Assembly: GCF_017876155.1 (NCBI RefSeq)
Contig: NZ_JAGINP010000005.1
Location: forward strand, 280,784 to 344,783
Source: Azospirillum rugosum
GTDB lineage: Bacteria; Pseudomonadota; Alphaproteobacteria; Azospirillales; Azospirillaceae
Length of the DNA: 64,000 nt
Reading direction: 5' to 3'
The position numbers and the translations under genes are program-made. This document shows positions 25,170 through 34,098 of the stretch, piece by piece. The number at the start of each line of letters is the position of its first letter. The stretch's first letter is position 1. The notes under the pieces were generated by a model. The model ran no database searches. It was not told the origin of the DNA and saw only the letters and a program-made list of their open reading frames with translations.

Positions 25170-26192
25170 ATGAAGACCGCCGATTTCGACTTCGACCTTC
25201 CGGCGGACCGGATCGCCGAGCATCCGGTCAAGCCGCGCGACGCCGCCCGCCTGCTGGACGTGGCGGAGCGCCTGCACGACCGCGTCGTGCGCGACCTGCC
25301 CAGCCTGCTGGAGCCGGGCGACCTGATGGTCGTGAACGACACGCGCGTCATCCCCGCCCGGCTGGACGGCCGGCGCGGCGAGGTGCGCGTGGAGATCACC
25401 CTGCACAAGCGCGAGGGCGAACGGGAATGGGCGACCTTCGCCCGCCCCGGCAAGCGGCTGAAGCCCGGCGACGTCATCGCCATCGCCGACGATTTCTCGG
25501 CGGAGGTGCTGTCCAAGGACGGCATGGAGGTGCGGCTGCGCTTCTCCGCCGGCGGGGCGGAGCTGATGGCGGCGCTGCACCGCCATGGGCGCATGCCGCT
25601 TCCCCCCTACATCCGGCGGGAAGCGGACGCCCAGGACGCGTCGGACTACCAGACCGTCTTCGCCGCGCGCGAGGGCGCCGTGGCCGCCCCCACCGCCGGC
25701 CTGCACTTCACGCCGGAGCTGCTGGCCGCACTCGACGCGCGCGGCATCCGTCGCGTGCCGGTGACGCTGCACGTGGGCGCCGGCACCTTCCTGCCGGTGA
25801 AGGTGGAGGACGTGGCGGAGCACCGCATGCACAGCGAATGGGGCGAGGTCCCGGCGGAGACGGCCGAAGCCATCAACGCCACGCGCGCGGCCGGCGGGCG
25901 CATCGTCTCCATCGGCACGACGCCGCTGCGCATCCTGGAGACGGCGGGGCTGGAGGACGGCACCATCCGGCCCTTCAGCGGCGAGACGGACATCTTCATC
26001 ACGCCCGGCTACCGCTTCAAGATCGTGGACCTTCTGTTGACGAACTTCCACCTGCCCCGCTCCACCCTGTTCATGCTGGTCTGCGCCTTCGCGGGCATGG
26101 AGCGCATGAAGGCGGCCTACGCGCACGCCATCGCAATCCATTACCGTTTCTTCAGCTACGGCGACGCGTCGCTGCTCCGGAGGGCTTCATGA
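25170..26192 (+). CDS. queA: S-adenosylmethionine:tRNA ribosyltransferase-isomerase
   Basis: 340 residues, family length. Transfers and isomerises the ribosyl group of S-adenosylmethionine to preQ1-tRNA, giving epoxyqueuosine. Characteristic segments: [72 protein letters not shown] and [20 protein letters not shown]. First gene of queA-tgt-queF-queG. Its stop overlaps the tgt start (ATGA at 26189-26192). Confidence 0.96.
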   Translation: MKTADFDFDLPADRIAEHPVKPRDAARLLDVAERLHDRVVRDLPSLLEPGDLMVVNDTRVIPARLDGRRGEVRVEITLHKREGEREWATFARPGKRLKPGDVIAIADDFSAEVLSKDGMEVRLRFSAGGAELMAALHRHGRMPLPPYIRREADAQDASDYQTVFAAREGAVAAPTAGLHFTPELLAALDARGIRRVPVTLHVGAGTFLPVKVEDVAEHRMHSEWGEVPAETAEAINATRAAGGRIVSIGTTPLRILETAGLEDGTIRPFSGETDIFITPGYRFKIVDLLLTNFHLPRSTLFMLVCAFAGMERMKAAYAHAIAIHYRFFSYGDASLLRRAS

Positions 26193-27358
26193 CCGGCACC
26201 ACCACCGGCATCGGCTTCGATCTTCTGAAAACCGATGGCCGGGCCCGGCGCGGACAGGTCAAGACCGCGCACGGCGTCATCAACACGCCGGCCTTCATGC
26301 CCGTGGGCACCGCCGCCACCGTGAAGGCGATGACCACGGACGCCGTGAAGTCCACGGGTGCCGAAATCCTGCTGGGCAACACCTACCACCTGATGCTGCG
26401 CCCCACCGCCGAACGCGTGGCGCAGCTGGGCGGCCTGCACCGCTTCATGAACTGGGACAAGCCGATCCTGACGGACAGCGGCGGCTTCCAGGTCATGTCT
26501 CTGTCCGACCTGCGGACGATGACCGAGGAAGGGGTGACCTTCAAGTCGCACCTGGACGGCAGCAAGCACCACCTGACGCCGGAACGCTCCATCCAGATCC
26601 AGCACATGCTGGACAGCAACATCACCATGTGCCTGGACGAGTGCACCCCGTTTCCGGCGACGGAAGCGCAGGCCGCCTCCTCCATGCGGTTGTCCATGCG
26701 CTGGGCCAAGCGCAGCAAGGACGCCTTCGTGGAGCGGCCGGGCTATGGCCTGTTCGGCATCGTGCAGGGCAGCGTCTATCCCGACCTGCGGGCGGAGAGC
26801 GTCGCTGCGCTGACCGACATCGGCTTCGACGGCTACGCCATCGGCGGGCTGGCCGTGGGTGAAGGCCAGGAGACGATGTTCACCGTGCTGGACTTCACCG
26901 AGCCGCTGATGGTCAAGGACCGCCCGCGCTACCTGATGGGCGTCGGCCGGCCGAGCGACCTGATCGGCGCGGTGCGCCGCGGCGTGGACATGTTCGACTG
27001 CGTGATGCCGACGCGGTCCGGCCGCACCGGCCAGGCCTTCGTGCGGCGCGGCACCATCAACATCCGCAACGCCCGCCACGCCCACGACGACCGCCCGCTG
27101 GACGCCGAATGCGGCTGCCCCGCTTGCCAAAACCACAGCCGCGCCTATCTGCATCACCTGTTCAAGGCCGGCGAGATGCTGGGGCCGATGCTGCTGACCT
27201 GGCACAACCTGCACTACTACCAGGACGTCATGGCGACGCTGCGGCAGGCCATCGAGGACGGCCGCTTCGAGGAGGTCGCCAGCGCGATGGAAGCCCGCCT
27301 GAACGAGGGCGACGTCGAGGCGGTGCCCGATCCGTTGGCCAAGGTCAAAGTTTCGTAG
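26189..27358 (+). CDS. tgt: tRNA-guanine transglycosylase
   Basis: 389 residues. Swaps guanine 34 of GUN-anticodon tRNAs for preQ1. The general acid/base Asp is in [11 protein letters not shown] (D96), the nucleophile Asp in [13 protein letters not shown] (about residue 270), and the zinc site CGCPACQ with the downstream HNLHYY histidine. The ATG at 26189 overlaps queA and has CCGGAGGG upstream. The stop codon TAG (27356-27358) lies within a copy of the CGTAGGTTGGG repeat, so the repeat forms the end of the gene. Confidence 0.96.
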   Translation: MTGTTTGIGFDLLKTDGRARRGQVKTAHGVINTPAFMPVGTAATVKAMTTDAVKSTGAEILLGNTYHLMLRPTAERVAQLGGLHRFMNWDKPILTDSGGFQVMSLSDLRTMTEEGVTFKSHLDGSKHHLTPERSIQIQHMLDSNITMCLDECTPFPATEAQAASSMRLSMRWAKRSKDAFVERPGYGLFGIVQGSVYPDLRAESVAALTDIGFDGYAIGGLAVGEGQETMFTVLDFTEPLMVKDRPRYLMGVGRPSDLIGAVRRGVDMFDCVMPTRSGRTGQAFVRRGTINIRNARHAHDDRPLDAECGCPACQNHSRAYLHHLFKAGEMLGPMLLTWHNLHYYQDVMATLRQAIEDGRFEEVASAMEARLNEGDVEAVPDPLAKVKVS

Positions 27359-27393
27359 GTTGGGTGGAGCCGCAGGCGCAACCCAACAGCGGC
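27354..27393. repeat. CGTAGGTTGGGTGGAGC-type repeat abutting tgt
   Basis: CGTAGGTTGGGTGGAGCCGC pairs partly with GGCGCAACCCAACA. It is a shorter member of the family at 12695-12782 and 29053-29130. Its TAG is the tgt stop. Confidence 0.8.
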
Positions 27394-27412
27394 AAGCATT
27401 GTGGAAGAGACC

Positions 27413-27877
27413 ATGTCCGAGAACATCTACGCCGGGCTGACGCAGCTCGGCGGGGCGACCGTCCAGCCGAAGACGCCGGAAGAGGCGGTGCTGGAGCGCG
27501 TGCCGAACCCGAACCCTGGTGAACAGTATCTCGTGCGCTTCACCGCGCCGGAATTCACCTCGCTCTGCCCCATCACCGGGCAGCCGGACTTCGCGCATCT
27601 GGTCATCGACTATGTCCCCGGCGACTGGCTGGTGGAATCGAAGTCGCTGAAGCTGTTCCTGACCGCCTTCCGCAACCACGGCGCCTTCCACGAGGCCTGC
27701 ACGGTCGGCATCGGCAAGCGGCTGGTGGACGAGCTGAAGCCGGTGTGGCTGCGCATCGGCGGCTATTGGTACCCGCGCGGCGGCATCCCCATCGACGTGT
27801 TCTACGCCACCGGCGAGCCGCCGAAGGGCGTGTGGATCCCGTCGCAGGAGGTCCAGCCGTATCGTGGGCGTGGCTGA
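27413..27877 (+). CDS. queF: NADPH-dependent 7-cyano-7-deazaguanine reductase, short (type I) form
   Basis: 154 residues, the unimodular QueF of the tunneling-fold family. Reduces preQ0 to preQ1. Active-site Cys52 and Asp59 lie in [11 protein letters not shown], and the NADPH-side motif is [20 protein letters not shown]. It starts at ATG 27413 (GGAAGAG upstream) rather than GTG 27401. It makes the substrate that the preceding gene, tgt, inserts into tRNA. Confidence 0.95.
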   Translation: MSENIYAGLTQLGGATVQPKTPEEAVLERVPNPNPGEQYLVRFTAPEFTSLCPITGQPDFAHLVIDYVPGDWLVESKSLKLFLTAFRNHGAFHEACTVGIGKRLVDELKPVWLRIGGYWYPRGGIPIDVFYATGEPPKGVWIPSQEVQPYRGRG

Positions 27878-27885
27878 TCGGGGGA

Positions 27886-27995
27886 TTTCACCACAGAGAC
27901 ACGGAGACACGGAGATTTCCGCCCGGACGACCGCCCGTATCCGGCGCGACCGTCTTCCCTTGATAGTCTCTGTGCCTCTGTGCCTCTGTGGTTCA
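27886..27995. repeat. ACCACAGAGACAC-type inverted repeat (copy 1)
   Basis: Left arm TTTCACCACAGAGACACGGA and right arm TGTGCCTCTGTGGTTCAA face each other about 55 nt apart. Each arm is itself a tandem of about 9-nt units (GAGACACGG / CTCTGTGCC). A relative is at 56216-56345. Confidence 0.85.
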
Positions 27996-28005
27996 AGGCA
28001 TCACC

Positions 28006-29049
28006 ATGGCTGACCCTGCCCTCTCCATCCGCGAAGCCATCCGCGACCGGGCCTTGGCGCTCGGCTTCGACGCGGTCGGTTTCGCGAAAGCGGAGCTGGG
28101 TCCGGAGGCCAAAGCCCGGCTGGCCGAGTTCCTGCGCCAGGGCCGGCACGGCGACATGGGCTGGATGGAGGACAAGGCCGACCGCCGCGTCCATCCCCAG
28201 GCCCTGTGGCCGGAGGCGCGCACCGTCATCGCGCTCGGCACCAGCTACGCCCCCGCGGAGGACCCGCGCGCCCTGCTGGACCACCCCGACCGCGGCATCG
28301 TGTCGGTTTACGCGAAGAACCGCGACTATCACGACCTGATCAAGGGCCGGCTGAAGACGCTGGGCCAGTGGCTGGCGCACATATACAAGACCGAGCTGAA
28401 GGTGTTCGTGGACACCGCCCCCGTCATGGAAAAACCGCTGGCGCAAAAGGCGGGGCTCGGCTGGCAGGGCAAGCACACGAACCTCGTGTCGCGCACCCAC
28501 GGCTCCTGGCTGTTCCTGGGCGAGGTCTACACGACGCTGGAGCTGCCGCCGGACGAACCGGGCACCGACCGATGCGGCAATTGCCGACGCTGCCTGGACG
28601 CCTGCCCCACCGCGGCCTTTCCAGCCCCCAACCAGCTGGACGCGCGGCGCTGCATCTCCTACCTGACGATCGAGCACAAGGGGCCGATCCCGGAGGATCT
28701 GCGCCCGCTGATGGGCAACCGCATCTACGGCTGCGACGACTGCCTGGCCGCCTGCCCCTGGAACAAGTTCGCGCAACGCTCCCGCGAGGCGGCCTTCCTG
28801 CCGCGCGCGGAACTGACCGCGCCGCGGCTGGCCGATCTGGCGCAGTTGGACGATGCCGGATTCCGGCAGGTGTTCAGCGGGTCGCCGATCAAGCGGATCG
28901 GGCGCGACCGCTTCGTGCGCAACGTGTTGGTGGCGCTGGGGAATTCCGGAGACGCGCGGCAGGCGCCGGTGGTGCGGGCGCTGCTGGAGGACCCGAGCGA
29001 GGTGGTGCGCGACGCGGCGGGATGGGCGTTGGGGCGCCTTCTTCCCTAA
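28006..29049 (+). CDS. queG: Epoxyqueuosine reductase
   Basis: 347 residues. Cobalamin- and Fe-S-dependent reduction of epoxyqueuosine to queuosine in tRNA. Catalytic-region Asp136 ([11 protein letters not shown]). Two ferredoxin-like 4Fe-4S clusters are seen: [16 protein letters not shown] and [15 protein letters not shown], with CISYL between them. The C-terminal HEAT-like tail ([20 protein letters not shown]) is normal. ATG 28006 is preferred over GTG 27988, which lies in the preceding repeat. Last gene of the queuosine cluster. Confidence 0.95.
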   Translation: MADPALSIREAIRDRALALGFDAVGFAKAELGPEAKARLAEFLRQGRHGDMGWMEDKADRRVHPQALWPEARTVIALGTSYAPAEDPRALLDHPDRGIVSVYAKNRDYHDLIKGRLKTLGQWLAHIYKTELKVFVDTAPVMEKPLAQKAGLGWQGKHTNLVSRTHGSWLFLGEVYTTLELPPDEPGTDRCGNCRRCLDACPTAAFPAPNQLDARRCISYLTIEHKGPIPEDLRPLMGNRIYGCDDCLAACPWNKFAQRSREAAFLPRAELTAPRLADLAQLDDAGFRQVFSGSPIKRIGRDRFVRNVLVALGNSGDARQAPVVRALLEDPSEVVRDAAGWALGRLLP

Positions 29050-29052
29050 AGG

Positions 29053-29130
29053 GTGTTGGGTTGCGGCTTCGCCTCCACCCAACCTACGGGCGTCGTAGGT
29101 TGGGTGCAGCCGCAGGCGGAACCCAACATC
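29053..29130. repeat. Two head-to-head CGTAGGTTGGG-type repeats
   Basis: Module one (TGTTGGGTTGCGGCTTCGCC to CAACCTACG, to 29089) and module two (CGTAGGTTGGGTGCAGCCGC to AACCCAACA, from 29093) lie between the convergent queG gene and the glycan operon. They would act as a bidirectional hairpin. Confidence 0.8.
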
Positions 29131-29140
29131 GCGGCAGGGA

Positions 29141-30625
29141 TCAGAACGCCTTCAGCTTTTTCCAGGCGAACAGGACCATGCGGAGCAGCAGGAAGCCGTG
29201 GCTGAAGCGGCTGATCTGGGTTTCGCCGTAGGTGCGGTCGGCGTAGCGGATCGGGACCTCGACGATTTTCAGGTTCAGCTTGGACGCGCCGAAGATCAGG
29301 TCGAAGTCGCCGAAGGGGTCGAAGTCGCCGAAGTAGTGGCGGTTCGCGACGATCTGGTCGTAGTCGCGCTTCCACAGCACCTTGGTGCCGCACAGCGTGT
29401 CGGTGAAGCGGGTGTTCAGCAGGAAGGAGAAGATCTGGGCGAAGGTCCGGTTGGCGACCCAGTTCAGGAAGCGCATGGCCTGGTCGGCCATCGGGTAGAC
29501 CAGGCGCGTGCCGTTGATGAACTCGCCCTTGCCCGACGCGATCGCCTGATAGAATTTCGGCAGGCTTTCCGGCGGCACGGTCAGGTCGGCGTCGAGGATC
29601 ATCAGGATGTCGCCGCGCGCGGCGTTGAAGCCCTTGCGGACCGCGTCGCCCTTGCCCTTCCCGTCTTGCTTCAGGACCTTGATGTCCCAGTCCGGGTAGG
29701 CGTCGCGGACGCGCAGGCATTCCTCGTAGGTGTTGTCCTTGCTGTTGCCCTCGACGTAGATCACCTCCAGGTCCGGGCAGAAGCGCGGCAGGCGGCGGAC
29801 GGCGTTCTCTATGTTGCCGCGCTCGTTGCGGCAGGGCACCAGCACGGTGCAGGAGGGCAGCGTCTTCGGCGCTTCCGTCACGGCCGGGCGCGCCACCACG
29901 TAGTTGCGCACGCAAAGGCGGCGGATGCCCGGCAGCGGCGCGATCCAGCGGTTGACCAGCGTGCCCAGCCCGAAGGCCTTGCGCGGCACCAGCTGGCGCC
30001 ATTCCCGCCGCACCGGCTCCCAGCCCGCGAGGTCCAGCAGGTTCATGGTGTCGGCGGTGCTGAGCCAGTTGTGCTGGCCCTGCGGCATCTTCAGACCCAG
30101 GCTCTCCGCCCAGGCCAGGATCGGCTCCCAGGCGCGGCTGTGATAGCTGACGATGATGCGCGTCTGCGGCGTGGCGAAGCGGTGCAGCAGGCGCAGCGTC
30201 TCCTCGCAGTCGTCCAGGAAGCCGATGGTGTCGGACAGCAGGATGACGTCGAAGGTGCCCTCGACGCGGGCCAGGTCAGCGGGATCCTCGGCGTTGCCGG
30301 CGTGGAACTCCAGGTAGGGGTGCCGCTCGCGGGCGCGGTGGATCATGCCGGGGGCGAGGTCGATGCCGACGCCGCGCGACGGCTGGAGGAAGGCCAGCGT
30401 GTCGCCCAGGCCGCAGCCGATCTCCAGCACGCTGGCGCCGTCCGGCACCAGGAAGCGCAGGTAGGCGCGGTCGGCTTCGTGGAAGGCGGCATTGCGGGCG
30501 GCCCAGCGCTCCACCTGCGGGGCCAGCGTCTCGAACAGCGAGCGCACGGCCTTCTGGCGCGGGCTGAGGGGGCGGCTCTCCACCGTTTCGGGGCGGTTGT
30601 CGTGTTCGAGAGTCATGACGGTCAT
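29141..30625 (-). CDS. Methyltransferase-glycosyltransferase (GT2) fusion protein
   Basis: 494 residues in two domains. The N-terminal half is a class I SAM methyltransferase: ASVLEIGCGLGDTLAFL, the acidic motif GVGIDLAPGM, and DVILLSDTIGFLDD. The C-terminal half is a family 2 GT-A glycosyltransferase: CTVLVPCRNERGNIENAV, VIYVEGNSKDNT, the DxD in MILDADLTVPPE, then CGTKVLWKRDYDQIVAN and the dolichol-phosphate-type PIRYADRTYGETQISRFSHG. It probably makes or modifies a polyprenyl-linked sugar, but neither substrate is known. It overlaps the flippase-like gene upstream by ATGA, and is the last gene of the four-gene operon. Confidence 0.85.
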   Translation of the reverse strand: MTVMTLEHDNRPETVESRPLSPRQKAVRSLFETLAPQVERWAARNAAFHEADRAYLRFLVPDGASVLEIGCGLGDTLAFLQPSRGVGIDLAPGMIHRARERHPYLEFHAGNAEDPADLARVEGTFDVILLSDTIGFLDDCEETLRLLHRFATPQTRIIVSYHSRAWEPILAWAESLGLKMPQGQHNWLSTADTMNLLDLAGWEPVRREWRQLVPRKAFGLGTLVNRWIAPLPGIRRLCVRNYVVARPAVTEAPKTLPSCTVLVPCRNERGNIENAVRRLPRFCPDLEVIYVEGNSKDNTYEECLRVRDAYPDWDIKVLKQDGKGKGDAVRKGFNAARGDILMILDADLTVPPESLPKFYQAIASGKGEFINGTRLVYPMADQAMRFLNWVANRTFAQIFSFLLNTRFTDTLCGTKVLWKRDYDQIVANRHYFGDFDPFGDFDLIFGASKLNLKIVEVPIRYADRTYGETQISRFSHGFLLLRMVLFAWKKLKAF

Positions 30626-31650
30626 GAAGGAGTTCCGGAGGATGCGGAATTCTCACCCCGGCGGTCCGATGGGCGGCGGCCCGACAGGCCGAGCCAGAGC
30701 AGACCGCCCGGCAGGGAGGACAGGGTGACGGACAGCCCGATCATCAGCGACAGGACCAGGGCTTCCGCCGGGCCGAGGCCATAGAGCGCGAAGCCGGCCA
30801 CGAAGGCCCCTTCGCGCACGCCCCAGCCGTTGAGGGAGATGGGCAGCGCCGCCGCGAAGATGGTCATCGGCACGACGGCCACCGCGTCGGCCACCGCCAC
30901 CGGCAGGCCGAGCGCGCGGGAATAGGCGATCACCGCGAAGATGGTGCAGACATGCACGGTGGTGCTGTGGACCAGCCCGACCAGCGCCCAGCGGCTGAAC
31001 AGCGCCCGCCGGAGCCGCGCCACCAGCGCCTGGAGGGCGAGGACCGGCGGGCGCTTGAGGATGGACGGCAGCGGGATGCGGTCGGCCTGGATGCCGGCGA
31101 GAAGCCCGGCGGCCAGCAGCAGGACGGCGGCGGGACCCGCCCAGGCGACGGCCGGCGGGGCCGTGGCGACCAGATGCGGCAGCCCGGCGAACAGCAACAG
31201 CACGCAGCCGACCAAGGCCAGCAGCCGGTCCATGACCAGGGCGAGCACCACCGCGGAGGAGGAGCCGCCGCCGCGGTAGGTCAGCCAGCCGCGCACCACG
31301 TCGCCGCCCAGCGCTCCCGGCAGGACCTGCCCGAAGAACAGGCCGGCGAACATCAGCCGCATGGCCAGCCAGCGGGACACGCGCTCCCCCGCCGCGTGCA
31401 GCGCGTCGCGCCAGCGCTCCGCGGAGAAGACGACCGAGAGGAATTTCGCGGCAAAGCCGGCGGCGAGCCACGCCGGGTCGGCGCCGGCGACGCGGTCGAG
31501 CACGCCGGACCAGTCCGCCTTCGACGCCAGCAGGCCGAGCACGCCCAGCGTCACCACCAGCTTGGCGGCCAGCATCAAGCGCCCGCCCGGCTTCGGCGCG
31601 GGCAGCACGATCGGCTCCGTCGGGCTGAGGCTGACCTCGTGGCTGCTCAA
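30622..31650 (-). CDS. Flippase-like integral membrane protein (LPG-synthase TM / UPF0104 family)
   Basis: 342 residues with about eight predicted membrane helices (for example LMLAAKLVVTLGVLGLLASK, LALVMDRLLALVGCVLLLF, AVVPMTIFAAALPISLNGWG). The motif ISLNGWGVREGAF is typical of the AglD/LPG-synthase transmembrane family, which moves or transfers lipid-linked groups. The start is TTG at 31650 with AGGAG 11 nt upstream. It is translationally coupled to the methyltransferase-GT2 gene. A lipid flippase or polyprenyl-sugar transfer role is inferred. Confidence 0.8.
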   Translation of the reverse strand: MSSHEVSLSPTEPIVLPAPKPGGRLMLAAKLVVTLGVLGLLASKADWSGVLDRVAGADPAWLAAGFAAKFLSVVFSAERWRDALHAAGERVSRWLAMRLMFAGLFFGQVLPGALGGDVVRGWLTYRGGGSSSAVVLALVMDRLLALVGCVLLLFAGLPHLVATAPPAVAWAGPAAVLLLAAGLLAGIQADRIPLPSILKRPPVLALQALVARLRRALFSRWALVGLVHSTTVHVCTIFAVIAYSRALGLPVAVADAVAVVPMTIFAAALPISLNGWGVREGAFVAGFALYGLGPAEALVLSLMIGLSVTLSSLPGGLLWLGLSGRRPSDRRGENSASSGTPS

Positions 31651-31683
31651 ACGCTTAAAAACTCCTGAATTGCGCGCGGCACT

Positions 31684-32619
31684 CTACCGGTTCGCGGAAA
31701 CCGCGTCCATCGCGTCCAGCACGCCGGCCACGTCCATGGCCGCGAAGTCCGGCCGGTGGTGGACCACGACGCGCGGCCCGTTGGCGTGGATCGGCTTCGA
31801 CGCGTCGGAGAAGACGGCCACCGTCGGGCAGCCGACCGCGGCCACCAGATGGGTCGGGCCGGTGTCGTTGCCGACCGCCGCCCAGGCCCGGCGGGCGAGC
31901 CCGGCGATCTCCGGCACGCTGGTCCGGCTGGTCAGGTCCACGGCCGCCGGGCAGGCGGCAACGATGGCCTTGGCGAGGTCGGCCTCGATCGCGGTGCCCA
32001 GCACCACCGGCGTCACGCCGCGCGCCGCCAGCGTGTCCGCCAGCTCGGCATAGCGCTCGACCGGCCAGCGCTTGTCCGGGCGGCCGGGGGAGGAGCCGGG
32101 GATCAGGAGGACGTAGGGGGCGGTCAGACCGAAGCGGGCGATGTCGGCGTCCAGCCAGGACAGGTCGGGCGTGTCGTCCAGCGCGATGCCGAAGGGGGCC
32201 AGCTGCCGGGCGTAGCGCGCCAGCACCGGCACCCGGCGGCGCCCCGGATACTGGTCGCGGTGGGAGGCGCCCAGCGCCGTGCCCGACCATTCCGGCCAGG
32301 GGCCGGGGGCGAGCAGCCAGAAATACCGGTCGGTGCGCGGCTGCGCCTGCAAATCATAGACGCGGTCGAAGCGCCCGGCGCGCAGCAGGCGGCGCACCCG
32401 CATGTAATCGGCGAGCTTGCGCCCGCGCGGGTCCTCCAGCACCTCGTCGAACAGGCCGCTCAGGCGGGCGAGCGGGGCCAGCGACGGCAGGGTCAGCAGG
32501 GCCAGATGAGCGCCGGCATGGTGGCGCCGAATGGCGGCGAAGGCCGTCTGCGCCAGGAAGAAGTCGCCGAAGGCGCCCAGCTTGATGACCAGGATGCGGC
32601 GAGGCTGCCCTTTAGTCAT
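31684..32619 (-). CDS. Glycosyltransferase family 9 (heptosyltransferase-like)
   Basis: 311 residues, GT-B fold. Motifs: RILVIKLGAFGDFFLAQTAF at the N-terminus, YVLLIPGSSPGRPDKRWPVE, and AVGNDTGPTHLVAAVGCPTV, the usual donor-binding segment of lipopolysaccharide heptosyltransferases. It adds heptose or another sugar to a core oligosaccharide or lipid carrier; the exact donor is not known. The start overlaps the ligase-like gene by 8 nt (ATGACTAA). Confidence 0.88.
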   Translation of the reverse strand: MTKGQPRRILVIKLGAFGDFFLAQTAFAAIRRHHAGAHLALLTLPSLAPLARLSGLFDEVLEDPRGRKLADYMRVRRLLRAGRFDRVYDLQAQPRTDRYFWLLAPGPWPEWSGTALGASHRDQYPGRRRVPVLARYARQLAPFGIALDDTPDLSWLDADIARFGLTAPYVLLIPGSSPGRPDKRWPVERYAELADTLAARGVTPVVLGTAIEADLAKAIVAACPAAVDLTSRTSVPEIAGLARRAWAAVGNDTGPTHLVAAVGCPTVAVFSDASKPIHANGPRVVVHHRPDFAAMDVAGVLDAMDAVSANR

Positions 32620-33847
32620 CGTGGGCCGGCGCGCGGGCGGCGAGGCGCAGCATCAGGCCGGCCGACAGGATGCCGGCCATCCACCAGGCCTGCCAGATGC
32701 CGTAGGCGGTGCTGACCATGGCGAGGCCGGAGGCGAACAGGGCGAGCGCGAAGGGCTGCTCCCGCTCCTCCAGCCGCGCCGTGCCGAAGAGGAGCAGCAG
32801 GGCCGCCGCCAGGGCCAGCGCGGCGCCGAGGCCGCCCAGCTCCAGCCAGACCTGGAGGAAGGCGTTGTGCGGGTGCAGCGGCAGCAGGCTGTCGGTGATG
32901 GTGCCGAAGCGCGACACCTCGCCTTCCGGCATCAGCGCGCGGGAGGCGTCGATCCCCTGCCCGAAGAACGGCGTCTCCAGGGCGCGCTCCGCCGCCATGC
33001 CCCAGATCTCCACGCGGTGCTGGGCGGAGCGGAACAGCCAGGTGGCGGCGTCGAGGTCCAGCACGCGGTCGAACAGCAGGACGGCCGGCAGGACGCCGGC
33101 GAAGGCCAGGGCCAGGACAACGCCCAGGGCGGCCCGGACCGCCCGCACCGACGCGCAGGACAGCAGGAAGACCGCCACGCCGACCGCGATGCCCATCATC
33201 GCCGACCGGCTGGTCAGCAACAGGCAGGCGGCGGCGTAGCCGAGTGGCAGCAGCAGCGCCACCCCGCGGCGCCCGCCGCGGTCGAGCGCCATCGCCGCCG
33301 GCCAGACCAGCAGGCAGAGCAAGGCCGCAGTGCGCTTGGGCACGTTGCTGTCGGCGATGGGGAAGTCCGCCGGGACGCGGTTCCACCAGCGGTGCAGCGG
33401 GAAGTCCAGCGCCGCCTCCGCCGCGAAGACGGCGATGCCGACGAAGGTGCCGGCCAGGAACAGCTGGACCAGCCGCCGCGCCTCCACCCCCGGCAGCGAG
33501 GACAGCCATGCCCCGCCGACCAGCGCGCCGAGCGCCACGTAGCCGATCTCCACCACCGTCAGCCCGGCGCGGGACGACGGGCTCCAGGTCACGGAGGCGG
33601 CGGCGAGCAGCAGGAAGGCGCCCACCACGGCCAGACCCGGCAGCGCCCGTTGCAGGCGGCCCAGCGCGTCGCGCCGCGCCAGCCCGGCCAGCCCGATCAG
33701 GATCACCAGGATCGCCCACACCGGCAGTCCGCGCGGCGCCATCGCCGCCAGCGGCCCGAGCAGCGCCGCCGCCAGACCGGCCAGCACCGCAAGGATGGAA
33801 TCGGGGAGCGCCCTGGAGGAATCGAGGCGTGACAGGGAAAAGGCCAT
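32612..33847 (-). CDS. O-antigen ligase / polymerase-like membrane protein
   Basis: 411 residues with about 10-12 hydrophobic helices (for example SILAVLAGLAAALLGPLAAM, AVFLLSCASVRAVRAAL). A large periplasmic loop carries WLFRSAQHRVEIWGMAAERA and the key histidine motif HPHNAFLQVWLELGGLG, typical of the Wzy_C family that joins glycan chains to lipid A or polymerises them. ATG 33847 has only a weak GAG RBS. It is the first gene of the operon. No wzx, wzz or waaL neighbour is present outside the operon. Confidence 0.82.
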   Translation of the reverse strand: MAFSLSRLDSSRALPDSILAVLAGLAAALLGPLAAMAPRGLPVWAILVILIGLAGLARRDALGRLQRALPGLAVVGAFLLLAAASVTWSPSSRAGLTVVEIGYVALGALVGGAWLSSLPGVEARRLVQLFLAGTFVGIAVFAAEAALDFPLHRWWNRVPADFPIADSNVPKRTAALLCLLVWPAAMALDRGGRRGVALLLPLGYAAACLLLTSRSAMMGIAVGVAVFLLSCASVRAVRAALGVVLALAFAGVLPAVLLFDRVLDLDAATWLFRSAQHRVEIWGMAAERALETPFFGQGIDASRALMPEGEVSRFGTITDSLLPLHPHNAFLQVWLELGGLGAALALAAALLLLFGTARLEEREQPFALALFASGLAMVSTAYGIWQAWWMAGILSAGLMLRLAARAPAHDD

Positions 33848-33957
33848 GAGATCTCGCGTCCGGAAGGCACGGCGCGGCTTAACAGAAGCCCGGTGTGAAA
33901 GCAACGGGGAGCGGCCGGGCGAATGTTGGGGCGGGGATGGTGGGGATGGGAGTGGTG

Positions 33958-34082
33958 GTGGGGAGTGGTTGGAATTGGGCCCCCACCCATCCTCCCCCAC
34001 TTCGCGGGGGAGGGGCTATCCTCGAAGCGGCGGAGTTCCCTCCCCCGTCGAAGATGGGGGAGGGTTAGGGAGGGGGCCCAAC
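33958..34082. repeat. CCCTCCCCC/TTCGCGGGG-type compound palindrome (copy 2)
   Basis: Outer arms TTGGGCCCCCACCCATCCTC and GAGGGTTAGGGAGGGGGCCC enclose CCTCCCCCACTTCGCGGGGG and CCCTCCCCCGTCGAAGATGG with its GGGGAGGG partner. Same family and same orientation as 19124-19283. It fills most of the gap between the ligase-like gene and the chemoreceptor gene. Confidence 0.85.
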
Positions 34083-34098
34083 GGCTGGCGCCTCCCCC

